Source: Dokdonella sp.
GTDB lineage: Bacteria > Pseudomonadota > Gammaproteobacteria > Xanthomonadales > Rhodanobacteraceae
Assembly (NCBI RefSeq): GCF_017744955.1
Contig: NZ_JAGIAG010000001.1
Location: forward strand, 62,001 to 126,000
DNA: 64,000 nt
Direction of reading: 5' to 3'
The translations under genes and the position numbers were made by a program. Below the pieces are notes generated by a model. The model saw only the letters and a list, made by a program, of their open reading frames with translations. It did no database searches and had not been told where the DNA came from. This document shows, piece after piece, positions 1 through 7,840 of the stretch (position 1 is the first letter of the stretch; every line of letters starts with the position of its first letter).

Positions 1-1
1 G

Positions 2-328
2 AACGCCGACGACGCGATCGCCCGCCGCGACAAGGCGCGCGCGTATCTGCTCGAAGCGGTCCGGCGCGGCGACGCGGGAAGCCTGGCGGATCTCGCCCAG
101 GCCTACTCCGCGGATGCCGCCGACGCGCCGCGTCTGTACCCGCCCGATCCGGTTCAGTCCTACCTCTACGCCTACGCCGGCTCGCTGGCCCGCGGCCTCA
201 CGCCCGTCCTGTACGGGAATCTCGACGCGATCATGGCCGAGAGCGCGAAGTCGCTGGACGCGCGCCAGCTCGCCGAAGCGCAAACACGCGGTCGGCGCAC
301 CTACGAACAGTGCTGCTCCGCGCGCTGA
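2..328 (+). CDS. C-terminal part of an unrecognised alpha-helical protein (5' end outside window)
   Basis: An open frame enters from the left edge and ends at the TGA at 326-328, giving the last 108 residues of a protein. The sequence is Ala/Arg/Leu-rich and reads as short helical hairpins with a paired 'GDAGSLADLAQAYSADAADA' pattern, reminiscent of Sel1/TPR-like repeats but too short to assign. Two adjacent cysteines lie near the end. Codon use has the high GC third position of the neighbours, which supports a real gene. The next gene is convergent, about 90 bases away. Function unknown. Confidence 0.55.
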   Translation, partial: NADDAIARRDKARAYLLEAVRRGDAGSLADLAQAYSADAADAPRLYPPDPVQSYLYAYAGSLARGLTPVLYGNLDAIMAESAKSLDARQLAEAQTRGRRTYEQCCSAR

Positions 329-418
329 GCGCCGCTGCGCCGGCTCAGCGCCGGCGGCGTGCGCTGCGGAGCGTCGATCGCCGCACGCGCGCGATCGTGC
401 GGACCGCCTCTCCACCCG

Positions 419-1486
419 TCATAGCTTGACCAGTTCCACACGCCGGTTCCTGGCGCGGCCGTCCTCGCTGTCGTTGGACGCCAGCGGCGAGGCGCTGCCC
501 ATGCCCTGCGCGAGCAGGCGTTCGGCGGCGATGCCGTGCTGCGCGGCGAGCGCGGCGACGACCGCGTCGGCACGGCGCCGCGACAGCTCCAGGTTGTGCG
601 CTGCGCCGCCGACGTTGTCGGTATGCCCGACCACCATCAGCTTCAGCGCCGGATCCCCGTTCAGCAGCGCGGCGATCTCGCCGAGCTGGGCGGCCGAATC
701 CGGCCGCAGCGTGGCCTGGTCGAAATCGAACAGGATGCCGTACAGCGCCACCTTGCCGCCGCTCGCGATCGCGCTGCCCATGTCGGCCGCCTTGACCGTG
801 ACCATCTTCTGCTCGCGCGGCTTCGCCTCGAGCGTCACCACCAGCGCGAACGTGCGTCCGTCGAACGCCTTGCAGTACATGCTATCCCTGGCGGTCCAGG
901 CGAGCACGGCGAGATGCGTTTCGACGCCGCCGCGCTCCACGCGCATGACCGCGTAGCGTGGATCGGCGCGGCTGGTGACGACCGCGCAGTAGGCGTTGCT
1001 GAACGCCTTGGCGTCGATCCGATCCTTCGGGAACAGCAGGTCGCCGATGCCGACGCGGCCGCCGCCGTGGCCGGCGCCCGAGTCGGTGTCGCCGCCGCAG
1101 GCGTCGGCGCGGCATTCGTACAGACGCTGCCCGCCGGCCTCCTCGATCGCCTGCTGATAGTTGCGCACGGCCTCCAGCGGGGTGCGTTCCGGCGGCAGCA
1201 GATAGACCGCCCGCGTCAACGTGCCCTCGAGCATCCGCGTGTCCTTCGCCGCCAGCACGCGGTTGTTCATGCCGTCGCGCTGCTCGGGCTCGACCGGCTC
1301 CAGCACGGACGCCGGCAGCGCGATCTCGTCGAACGCCCCCGCCTTGTACTCGACGATCAGACTGCCTTCGTAGCGGGCGAGGCCGGCGGGATCGCGCGCG
1401 CCCGCGAGGTCGGCGTCGGGTAGAACCGCGTCGGCCAGCGCGAGGGCGGGCACCAGGCCGCAAAGCAGGGCGAAGACGATGCGCAT
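419..1486 (-). CDS. Exported protein with C-terminal OmpA (peptidoglycan-binding) domain
   Basis: 355 residues. A cleavable signal peptide is clear at 1-18 (hydrophobic core, then A-L-A before DAVLP). The middle (about 20-240) resembles the DUF4892-type N-terminal region found with OmpA domains, and contains a Cys pair near residues 124-129 (ECRADAC). The last 110 residues are an OmpA/MotB domain: 'LFDFDQATLRP', then 'VVGHTDNVG' and 'LSRRRADAV', ending 'ARNRRVEL'. Family knowledge says this domain binds diaminopimelate in peptidoglycan from the periplasm. A GGAG precedes the ATG. The gene stands alone, divergent from the next. The domain call is firm; the cellular role is not known. Confidence 0.85.
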   Translation of the reverse strand: MRIVFALLCGLVPALALADAVLPDADLAGARDPAGLARYEGSLIVEYKAGAFDEIALPASVLEPVEPEQRDGMNNRVLAAKDTRMLEGTLTRAVYLLPPERTPLEAVRNYQQAIEEAGGQRLYECRADACGGDTDSGAGHGGGRVGIGDLLFPKDRIDAKAFSNAYCAVVTSRADPRYAVMRVERGGVETHLAVLAWTARDSMYCKAFDGRTFALVVTLEAKPREQKMVTVKAADMGSAIASGGKVALYGILFDFDQATLRPDSAAQLGEIAALLNGDPALKLMVVGHTDNVGGAAHNLELSRRRADAVVAALAAQHGIAAERLLAQGMGSASPLASNDSEDGRARNRRVELVKL

Positions 1487-1616
1487 CGGGAAGCTCCGGA
1501 GGAAAGTTTCCCGGTAGTACGCAGGAAGGCGGCGGAGCGGGACATCGATACTGGCCGGCCCGTGCCGGATGCGTCATGCTCCTTTCCGTTCTCGGTCGAC
1601 TTCGCCGGAGGAATCC

Positions 1617-2279
1617 ATGTTTCGATCGACACTCCTCGTCTTGCTACTGATCGTCGCGACCGCCATCTTCGGCCGCGCGGCCGCCGCGCCCGGTCCCGAC
1701 CCGGAGATCCTCGCCGTGGTGGGACGTCTCGTCAGCATCAAACGATTGCCCAGTCCCTGCGAGCGCAAGGACGGCTCCGCGGAACCGGACTGCATCACGC
1801 TGGACGGTCTTTACGAAGCGAAGTACGAAATCCAATCGGTGTTGAGCGGGACGACTCACGGGCCGGAAATTTCGTTCCGCATTGCTGACCACTACGGCTT
1901 CCCGCGCTTCGCGCACTATCGCGACGCGCTGCTCTTCGTGACGATCCACGCCGACGGAAACGTTCTGCAGAAATATCAGGGCTACGCGGTGCATCGCACC
2001 ACGAACGGCTCCTGGGCGACCTGCGGCGATCCCTACAACGAGTTCTTCGGCGATCCGGCGCAAGGGGTGCAAGCGATCGACTTCGCCGACGACTTGGGCA
2101 TCGTCGGAGACTTCAGCGAGGAAGGAATCCGGGAGCGATTCCCCGAAGCGAAATACCTCGACCTCTCCAACGGCCGCATCCGCTGCCGACGCGGAATTCC
2201 GCTGTCCGATCTGTATGAAAGGGTCCGCTCGGGCGTGCTGGCGGCACGCGACATCACCATTCCCGCGCTGGATCGCTAG
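1617..2279 (+). CDS. Small exported protein of unknown function
   Basis: 220 residues from the ATG at 1617, which is preceded by a good GGAGG ribosome site. An upstream in-frame ATG at 1569 would add an arginine-rich leader in front of the signal peptide and is unlikely. Residues 1-23 form a signal peptide (FRSTLLVLLLIVATAIF). The mature part carries Cys pairs (SPCERKDG, EPDCIT, ATCGDPYN) that could form periplasmic disulfides, and an acidic beta-rich body. Base composition is somewhat less GC-rich than the flanking genes. I do not recognise the family. The gene is convergent with mutM, 21 bases away. Confidence 0.7.
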   Translation: MFRSTLLVLLLIVATAIFGRAAAAPGPDPEILAVVGRLVSIKRLPSPCERKDGSAEPDCITLDGLYEAKYEIQSVLSGTTHGPEISFRIADHYGFPRFAHYRDALLFVTIHADGNVLQKYQGYAVHRTTNGSWATCGDPYNEFFGDPAQGVQAIDFADDLGIVGDFSEEGIRERFPEAKYLDLSNGRIRCRRGIPLSDLYERVRSGVLAARDITIPALDR

Positions 2280-2300
2280 ACGCCCGCATTCCCGCCGGCG

Positions 2301-3113
2301 CTAGCGCTGGCAGCGCGCGCAGAAGAACGTCGAGCGCTGCCCGAGCACGATCGCGCGAATCGGCGCGCCGCAGACCTTGCACGGCTCGCCGTCGCGGCCG
2401 TAGGCGAACAGTTCCTGCTCGAAATAGCCGGGCGAGCCGTCCGGGTCGATGAAGTCGCGCAAGGTCGTGCCGCCGCGGCGGATCGCGTAGGCGAGGATGC
2501 GCTTGACCTCCTCGGCGAGGCGCGCGTAGCGCTCGCGCGAAATCGAGCCGGCGGGTCGCTTGGGATGGATGCCGGCGGCGAACAGCGCCTCGCTGGCGTA
2601 GATGTTGCCGACGCCGACGACGATCGCCTGGTCCATCAGCAGCAGCTTCACCGCCGCCTTGCGTCCACGCGAGCGCGCCCACAGCAGATCGCCGTCGAAT
2701 TCGTCGGACAACGGCTCCGGGCCGAGGCCGGCGAGCAGCGGATGCGTCTCGCCGCGCGGCTGCCACAGCTGGCTGCCGAAGCGGCGCGGATCGGTGAAGC
2801 GCAGCACCTGCCCCGAATCGAGGCGCCAGTCGACGTGATCGTGCGTGCCGATCGGCGTCGTCGCGGGCAGCACGCGCAGGCTGCCGGACATGCCGAGGTG
2901 CAGCAGCGCGCTGCCGGGTTCGGTGTGCACCAGCAGATACTTCGCGCGCCGCTCCACGTCGAGGATGCGCTGGCCCGGCAACGTCTCGCGCAGCACGTCC
3001 GGCAGCGGCCAGCGCAGGCGTGGCTGGCGCACGTCGAGCCCGACCACGGTGCGGCCGAGCAGATGCGGCGCGAGGCCGCGGCGCGTGGTTTCCACTTCGG
3101 GCAGTTCGGGCAC
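2301..3113 (-). CDS. mutM: Formamidopyrimidine-DNA glycosylase (MutM/Fpg)
   Basis: Base-excision repair enzyme that removes 8-oxoguanine and formamidopyrimidines and nicks the site by beta/delta-elimination. The start is the GTG at 3113, chosen because the mature enzyme must begin Pro-Glu (PELPEVET), the Pro amine being the catalytic nucleophile. The frame stays open further upstream, but that leader is arginine-rich noise. Seen: P2, E3, the invariant Lys (ERRAKYLL, about residue 58), '[10 protein letters not shown]', and a C-terminal zinc finger CKVC...CARC with the conserved Arg of 'GQRSTFFC'. At 270 residues it has the usual family length. It lies directly downstream of the Gld-like cassette on the same strand but about 190 bases away. 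Confidence 0.96.
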   Translation of the reverse strand: MPELPEVETTRRGLAPHLLGRTVVGLDVRQPRLRWPLPDVLRETLPGQRILDVERRAKYLLVHTEPGSALLHLGMSGSLRVLPATTPIGTHDHVDWRLDSGQVLRFTDPRRFGSQLWQPRGETHPLLAGLGPEPLSDEFDGDLLWARSRGRKAAVKLLLMDQAIVVGVGNIYASEALFAAGIHPKRPAGSISRERYARLAEEVKRILAYAIRRGGTTLRDFIDPDGSPGYFEQELFAYGRDGEPCKVCGAPIRAIVLGQRSTFFCARCQR

Positions 3114-3305
3114 GTCGAGTCTCGCGAATGGACAGGGCCGAGATGGCGGCTGACGCCGACGATGCAAGACGGCGGCACGGATCGCAACGATCGCGGAAGA
3201 AGCGCACCGCCGACCTCGTCGATGCGCGCGCCGTGCCACGGCCGACCGATGGATCTCGATTGCTCCGCGAGGCCCGACGCCGAGCGCGCGGCCCCCGCCC
3301 CACCG

Positions 3306-3818
3306 CTACGGCGATGCCGGCGGCGGCGAAGCCAGCTCGTTTTCCGGCGCGGCGAACAGCCGTGCGCTGAAGCGGTCCGGCACCAGCGCGACGGTGCCGT
3401 CGACTTCGACGTAGCGGTCGCCGTGGATCGCGTCGGTGGTGCCGAACCTCAACGCGACGCCGTCGAGCAGCAGGCTCGCCAGCGGCGGATCGAGACCGAG
3501 TTTCTTCGGATCCAGCGCGCCGGCGGCATGGCGGTAGCGCACCGGCGCGGTCGCGATCGCGACCAGCTTGTCGACCGCCTCGGCGTCGGCGTCCTGCGCG
3601 TAGGGTTCGAGCATGCGCCAGCGTCCGTCGCGCTTCTCGAAGCGGCGCGAGGTGCAGCCCTGGCAGGCGACCGCGACGCTGCGCACCGCCGCCGGGTCGA
3701 TCGCGGTCAGCGGCTCGGCCACCAGCGAACGCTCGTGGCGCAACTGCGCGTAGACCGCCGCGCCGAGCACGGCGACGAGCGCAGACAGGAACCACAGGGT
3801 ACGCGTGCGCCGTCGCAT
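3306..3818 (-). CDS. DUF4340-like membrane-anchored protein, last gene of the Gld-like ABC cassette
   Basis: 170 residues with an N-terminal membrane anchor (residues 7-24) after a basic start MRRRTRTLW, then a periplasmic domain. The pattern 'VRSVAVACQGC...FEKRDGRWRMLEPYAQDADAEAVDKLV', followed by 'VEVDGTVALVPDRF', matches the DUF4340 layout, where such proteins are encoded beside GldG-type ABC-accessory proteins. A 'CQGC' pair at about 52-55 could form a disulfide or bind a ligand. It lies 6 bases downstream of the preceding minus-strand gene, so it is very likely co-transcribed with the ATPase, permease and GldG genes. Substrate unknown. Confidence 0.75.
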   Translation of the reverse strand: MRRRTRTLWFLSALVAVLGAAVYAQLRHERSLVAEPLTAIDPAAVRSVAVACQGCTSRRFEKRDGRWRMLEPYAQDADAEAVDKLVAIATAPVRYRHAAGALDPKKLGLDPPLASLLLDGVALRFGTTDAIHGDRYVEVDGTVALVPDRFSARLFAAPENELASPPPASP

Positions 3819-3824
3819 CGTCGG

Positions 3825-4325
3825 CTACTCGGCCGCTTTCGCCGGCGCGCGTTCGCCGATCAGCGCGCAGCGCAGCACGATCGGCTTGCGCAGCGCGACG
3901 GCGAGGCGGTCCTCGAAGAAGTCGCAGTCGAGCACGTTGTCCGGCAGCGACTTTCGCGCGGAGAACACGTTGATGTTGACGCGCGGCCCGGCCGGCCCGA
4001 TCGAGGCGAGCGTGGCTGCGTCGAACGCGGGCGGCGCGATGCGCACGCGGCCGGCCTTGGCGAGCTGCCGATCGACGACGCCGAGCGCGACGCGGCCGTC
4101 CTCGGCGGCCGCGCGGCGGGCCGACTCGTTATTCGGATCGCCGAAGAACACCGCCGACAGGCCGATCGACTCGTGCGCGCCGGCCAGCTTGGCGGCCGCG
4201 CGCTTCGTCAGGCGGACGCTGACGTCGATCGACGCGCCCGGCTTCTTCGCGGCCTGTTCCGCCGCGTTCGCCGCGCCGCTCGCCACCAGCACGAGCACGC
4301 ATCCCCAGAGGAGTCGGCTGTTCAT
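3825..4325 (-). CDS. Small exported protein within the Gld-like ABC cassette
   Basis: 166 residues starting at the ATG at 4325. Residues 1-22 are a signal peptide (LLWGCVLVLVASGAANA). The mature part is a mixed alpha/beta domain: 'SIDVSVRLTKRAAAKLAG', 'SAVFFGDPNNES', then 'VRIAPPAFDAATLASI', 'PRVNINVFSARKSLPDNVLDCDFFED'. I do not recognise a family. It sits between the GldG-type gene (32 bases upstream) and the DUF4340-like gene (6 bases downstream), so it probably works in the same envelope complex. Frames on the other strand through here are shadows of the GC-rich third positions. Confidence 0.7.
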   Translation of the reverse strand: MNSRLLWGCVLVLVASGAANAAEQAAKKPGASIDVSVRLTKRAAAKLAGAHESIGLSAVFFGDPNNESARRAAAEDGRVALGVVDRQLAKAGRVRIAPPAFDAATLASIGPAGPRVNINVFSARKSLPDNVLDCDFFEDRLAVALRKPIVLRCALIGERAPAKAAE

Positions 4326-4357
4326 CGGCGGCCTCCGTCGTCCACGCGCGGCCTGCG

Positions 4358-5719
4358 CTACCGCCGCCGGCGCCAGGCGATCAACGCGCCGCTGCCGGCG
4401 AGCAGCAGCGGCAGCCCGATCAGGAAGAACAGGCCGAGTCCGCTCAGCTGTGCCGGCGAGAGAGCCAGCGCGCGATCCGGCGCGCTGCGCTCGGCCACCG
4501 CGATCTGCGCGTCGTCGCCGAGCAGCCAGTCGAACACGCGCTGGCCGAAGTCGCGGTTGCCGCCGTTGCCGAGGAAGCTGTTGGAGAGGAAATCGCCGTC
4601 GCCGATCACCACCGCGCGCTGTTCGCGCCGGTCCGGCCGCGGCGACACGCGCGTCAGCGCGAAGCCGAGGTCGAGCGGACCGGGAATCTCGCCGGCCGCC
4701 GTGTCCTGGCGGATCGTGTCGGCGCTTTCGCCGGCCTTCGGGATCGCGCCGGTCTCGTTCCAGGACTGCGCGCTCGACCGCAGGAGCGGCTGCGCGTCCC
4801 AGCGCGCCTCGGCCAGCCGCGCCAGCGCCGCCGGCTGCGGGAACAGCGTGGTCAGCGCGAAGTCGCGCGTGATCGCGTGCGGCGGGTACTGCATGATCGC
4901 GACGAAGCTCGGATCGCCGAGGCCGAAGGCCTGTCCGCTGCCGTCCACCAGGGTGCCGGGCAGCACGCGCAGGCCGAGCGCGGTGGCGAGTGCGTCGAGC
5001 CCGCCGCCGTCCTGCAGCGCGCGCTCGTCCGGCTCGACCAGCCACAGCAAGGCGCCGCCGCCGTCGAGGTAGTCGACCAGCTCCGCCGCCACCGCCGCCG
5101 GCAATGCGACCTGCGGATTGGCGACGACCACGAGATCGGTGTTCTGCGGCACCTTGCCGAGGTTCGCCAGCGGCAGCGGCACCGCGCGCAGGCCGCGCCC
5201 GGCCAGCGCGCCGACGAACTGGCCGAGATCCGCGTTCGCCTTGCCGAGCGGCTGGCGCTCGCCCTCGCCTTCGAGGAACGCGACGATGCGCTCCTGCGCG
5301 CGCGACAGGCGCAGCAGCGCGTTCGAGAACTCCGCTTCGCCGAGCACCTTCAGGCGTTCGCTGCGATTCTTGTAGCGCAGCTCCATCTCGCCGTCGACGG
5401 TGACGCCCGCCGCGCGCATCGCGCCGGGATCCTCGTCCGGATCGATGAAGCGCAGCGTCAGGTCCGGCTTCACGCGGCGGTAGCGCTCGACGAAATCGGC
5501 GATGACCGCGCGCAGCCCACCCTGGCGGCGCGCGTAGCTGATCGCCTCGACCGGCGTGTCGAGCGCATGCAGCATCGCCACCGATTCGGCACCGAGGCTG
5601 GCGCCGCGTTCGCGGCTCCAGTCGGCGACGACGGCGTAGCGGGTGCTGAGGAAGGCGATCGCCGCTGCGGCGGCGAGCACCAGCGCGGCGTGGAGGAGCA
5701 TGCCGAAGCGTTCGCGCAT
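4358..5719 (-). CDS. GldG-family ABC transporter accessory protein (ABC-type uncharacterised transport domain)
   Basis: 453 residues. One membrane segment lies at the N-terminus (about 7-25) and one at the C-terminus (about 425-447, before a RRRR end), with a large extracytoplasmic domain between them, as in GldG/IftA-like proteins. Seen: 'EAISYARRQGGLRAVIADFVERYRR', 'FIDPDEDPGAM', 'YKNRSERL', 'VAFLEGEGER' and 'DLVVVANPQ', typical of the family. Its ATG overlaps the TGA of the permease gene (TGATG at 5717-5721), so translation is coupled. In Bacteroidota the Gld trio supports gliding. In proteobacteria the same trio is widespread without a defined substrate, so gliding should not be assumed. 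Confidence 0.85.
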   Translation of the reverse strand: MRERFGMLLHAALVLAAAAAIAFLSTRYAVVADWSRERGASLGAESVAMLHALDTPVEAISYARRQGGLRAVIADFVERYRRVKPDLTLRFIDPDEDPGAMRAAGVTVDGEMELRYKNRSERLKVLGEAEFSNALLRLSRAQERIVAFLEGEGERQPLGKANADLGQFVGALAGRGLRAVPLPLANLGKVPQNTDLVVVANPQVALPAAVAAELVDYLDGGGALLWLVEPDERALQDGGGLDALATALGLRVLPGTLVDGSGQAFGLGDPSFVAIMQYPPHAITRDFALTTLFPQPAALARLAEARWDAQPLLRSSAQSWNETGAIPKAGESADTIRQDTAAGEIPGPLDLGFALTRVSPRPDRREQRAVVIGDGDFLSNSFLGNGGNRDFGQRVFDWLLGDDAQIAVAERSAPDRALALSPAQLSGLGLFFLIGLPLLLAGSGALIAWRRRR

Positions 5720-6480
5720 CAGTCGGCGCCTGTGCGCAAGGTGTCGAGGCGGCGCGTCGCCAGCGCCAGCGCGACGACGACGATCAGCACGAAGTAGACG
5801 ACGTCGACGCTGCCGACCAGGCCGAGCAGGAACGGCTGCAGATGCGTCGGCAAGGCGAGATAGTTGATCGCCGAATTCTCCACGCCTTGCAGGCGCGCGC
5901 CGGCGTCGATCGCGGCGAGCAGGCTGTTGATCGCCAGCGCGGCCGCCGCGGCCAGCGCCGGCTGTGCGGTCCATGCCGAGCAGGCCAGGCCGATCGCGCA
6001 CAGCGCAGCGGCGTACAGCGCGAGGCCGACCGACGCGGCGGCGAGCTTGCCGTAATCGAGCGCAGTGCCGGCACCGAGCGCGAGCGGCATCAGCGCGACC
6101 AGCGCAGTCAGCGCCAGCACGAAACCGAGCGCACCGGCGTACTTGCCGAGCACGATGCGCGCATTGCCGACGCCGCTGGCGAGCAGCAGCGGCAGCGTCT
6201 GCGCGCGGCGTTCGCCGGCGAATGCGCGCATCGTCACCAGCGGCACCAGCAGCACCAGCAACGTCGACCAGCTGCGCAGCAGCGGCACCGCGACCAGGTC
6301 GGTCACGCCCGGCGCGTTCTTCAGGCCGCCGAGCTTCGGCGCGAGATCGACGAAGGCGTCGAGCGAGAGCAGGAACTGCCAGGCCATCAGCGCGACCGCG
6401 ACCGCGGCCAGCGTCCAGGCGAAGCGCTGCACCGCGAGGCGGCGCCATTCGTGCCGCGCGATCAGCGCGACGGCGTTCAA
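5719..6480 (-). CDS. ABC-2 type permease subunit (GldF-like)
   Basis: 253 residues, all membrane: about six hydrophobic helices starting after 'VALIARHEWRRLAVQRFAW', with the ABC-2 signature loop 'FAGERRAQTLPLLLASG' and 'IVLGKYAGALGF'. The start is taken as the TTG at 6480, which overlaps the stop of the ATPase gene (TTGA at 6477-6480). No ATG or GTG nearby preserves the conserved N-terminal motif. It is coupled at its other end to the GldG-type gene by a 1-base overlap. It forms the membrane channel of the ABC exporter-like complex with the ATPase upstream. Confidence 0.88.
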   Translation of the reverse strand: MNAVALIARHEWRRLAVQRFAWTLAAVAVALMAWQFLLSLDAFVDLAPKLGGLKNAPGVTDLVAVPLLRSWSTLLVLLVPLVTMRAFAGERRAQTLPLLLASGVGNARIVLGKYAGALGFVLALTALVALMPLALGAGTALDYGKLAAASVGLALYAAALCAIGLACSAWTAQPALAAAAALAINSLLAAIDAGARLQGVENSAINYLALPTHLQPFLLGLVGSVDVVYFVLIVVVALALATRRLDTLRTGAD

Positions 6481-7409
6481 GCGGCCTGCTCCGGCAGATC
6501 GGCGGCGGCGATCGCCAGGAAGGTGCGTTCGAGCGACCCATCCTCGATGCGCAGTTCCCGCAAGCCGAAACCGCGTTCGACCGCGGCGCGCGCGAACGCC
6601 TCCACCGCGATGCCCGATTGCAGGCGCAGACGCCAATGATGCGCGTCGATCGCCTCGGCGGTGGCGACCGCGCCGAGCGATTGCCAGTCGACCACGTGCA
6701 GGGCTCTGGCGACGCCGACGCGCAGCGCCGCCTCGGCGCCGGCGTCGACCGGCCCGCTGTGGCGCAACTCGCCGCGATGCAGGATCGCGACGCGATCGCA
6801 GCAGGCGGCGACGTCCGGCAGCACGTGCGTCGACAGCACGACGGCGTGCTCCTCGCCGAGACCGCGCACCAGACCGCGCAGCTTCAGCGCCTGCACCGGA
6901 TCGAGTCCGGAGGCCGGCTCGTCGAGCACGATCAGCTCCGGCTCGTGCACGATCGCCTGGGCCAGGCCGACGCGCTGGCGGAAGCCTTTGGACAGCGCGG
7001 CGATCGGCCGCCGGCGCACCTCGCCCAGTTCGCAGCGCTCGATCGCGCGCTCGACCGCAGCGGCGACGGCGCCGCGGGCGAGTCCGCGCAGGCGCGCGCA
7101 GAAGGCGAGGAATTCGACCGGCGTCAGCTCGGCGTGCAGCGGCGGTACTTCCGGCAGGTAGCCGATGCGCCGACGCGCGAGCTCCGGACGTTCGTACAGA
7201 TCCTCGCCGCCGACGCGCACGCGGCCGCCGCTCGGCGCGAGCACGCCGGCGATCATGCGCAAGGTCGTGCTCTTGCCGGCGCCGTTGACGCCGAGCAGGC
7301 CGAGCACTTCGCCGCGACGCAGTTCCAGATCGAGTCCGCGCACGACCGTGCGTCCGGCCAGGACGCACCCGACGTCGTCGAGGGAAAGCGTGGGGGCAGC
7401 GGGGTTCAC
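6477..7409 (-). CDS. ABC transporter ATP-binding protein (GldA-like)
   Basis: 310 residues from a GTG at 7409. An in-frame extension upstream to 7646 is arginine-rich and lacks family similarity. Walker A GVNGAGKST is at about 40-48, the signature 'LSKGFRQRV' from about 139 and Walker B 'LIVLDEP' at about 159-165, followed by the D-loop and a switch His in 'STHVL'. The C-terminal 80 residues match the extra domain of ABC-2 exporters' ATPases. First gene of the cassette ATPase-permease-GldG-exported protein-DUF4340. No strong ribosome site is visible before the GTG, so the exact start is the weak point. Confidence 0.88.
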   Translation of the reverse strand: MNPAAPTLSLDDVGCVLAGRTVVRGLDLELRRGEVLGLLGVNGAGKSTTLRMIAGVLAPSGGRVRVGGEDLYERPELARRRIGYLPEVPPLHAELTPVEFLAFCARLRGLARGAVAAAVERAIERCELGEVRRRPIAALSKGFRQRVGLAQAIVHEPELIVLDEPASGLDPVQALKLRGLVRGLGEEHAVVLSTHVLPDVAACCDRVAILHRGELRHSGPVDAGAEAALRVGVARALHVVDWQSLGAVATAEAIDAHHWRLRLQSGIAVEAFARAAVERGFGLRELRIEDGSLERTFLAIAAADLPEQAA

Positions 7410-7839
7410 GACGCGGCGATCGGCCAAGCACGGCGGGCGGGACGCGATTGTTCCGGTTCGGGGCCGGCGGCGGCAAGACGCGCGTGCGCCGATTGTGCGG
7501 ATTTCCGCATGCGCGTCGGCCTTTTCCTGCTCTCGGCGCCCGCGCCCGCGTCGGACCATGGTCGTCGGCGAGCTTCGACTGGGGGGTTCGCCGCACGCAT
7601 CCGAGAACATTCGAGGGGAAAGGGTGAAAAGCTTTCCGCTACGCACTCGCGTCGCGCAAGCGATGTGCCTGGCGTTGTTTCCGCTCGCGCTGTCGGCTCA
7701 GCAGGCCACCACGTCCGACGACACCGCCGCCGACACGCAGACGCTGGGGAAGGTCGAAGTCACCGGCTCGCGCCCGATGCGGAAAGCGCGCGCGACCGAT
7801 GCGCGAACGAACGCCATGCCCCTGCGCCCGTCGAGCATC
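7410..7839. other. 430-base gap between the ABC ATPase gene and the hydroxyproline operon, holding a receptor stump
   Basis: No intact gene fits here. The promoter of the minus-strand ABC cassette must lie in the left part, but I see no clear -35/-10 pair. The right part holds the TonB-receptor-like start listed separately. The minus-strand hydroxyproline operon ends at 7840, so this gap also contains its 3' end. No convincing terminator hairpin with a T-run was found. Confidence 0.5.
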
Positions 7840-7840
7840 T
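7624..7840 (+). pseudogene. N-terminal stump of a TonB-dependent receptor
   Basis: A GTG at 7624 preceded by AGGGGAAAG opens a frame coding for a signal peptide (KSFPLRTRVAQAMCLALFP, cleavage near 'LSAQQ'), then 'TLGKVEVTGSR'. That layout (signal peptide, short acidic linker, 'L-x-x-V-x-V-T-G-S-R') is the hallmark start of TonB-dependent outer-membrane receptors in Lysobacterales, lying just before the plug domain. After 'GSR' the similarity stops. The frame runs on without its own stop through the antisense strand of the dipeptidase gene to 9159, so the receptor body is missing. It may be a deletion remnant; a short expressed peptide cannot be excluded. The end given is where it meets the convergent gene, not a stop codon. 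Confidence 0.55.

Noticed and set aside
2565..5072. Long plus-strand frame (835 codons) across mutM and the Gld-like genes
   Set aside because: It is antisense to genes with clear motifs, is Arg/Ala-rich and has no ribosome site. Extreme GC at third positions removes stops on the opposite strand.
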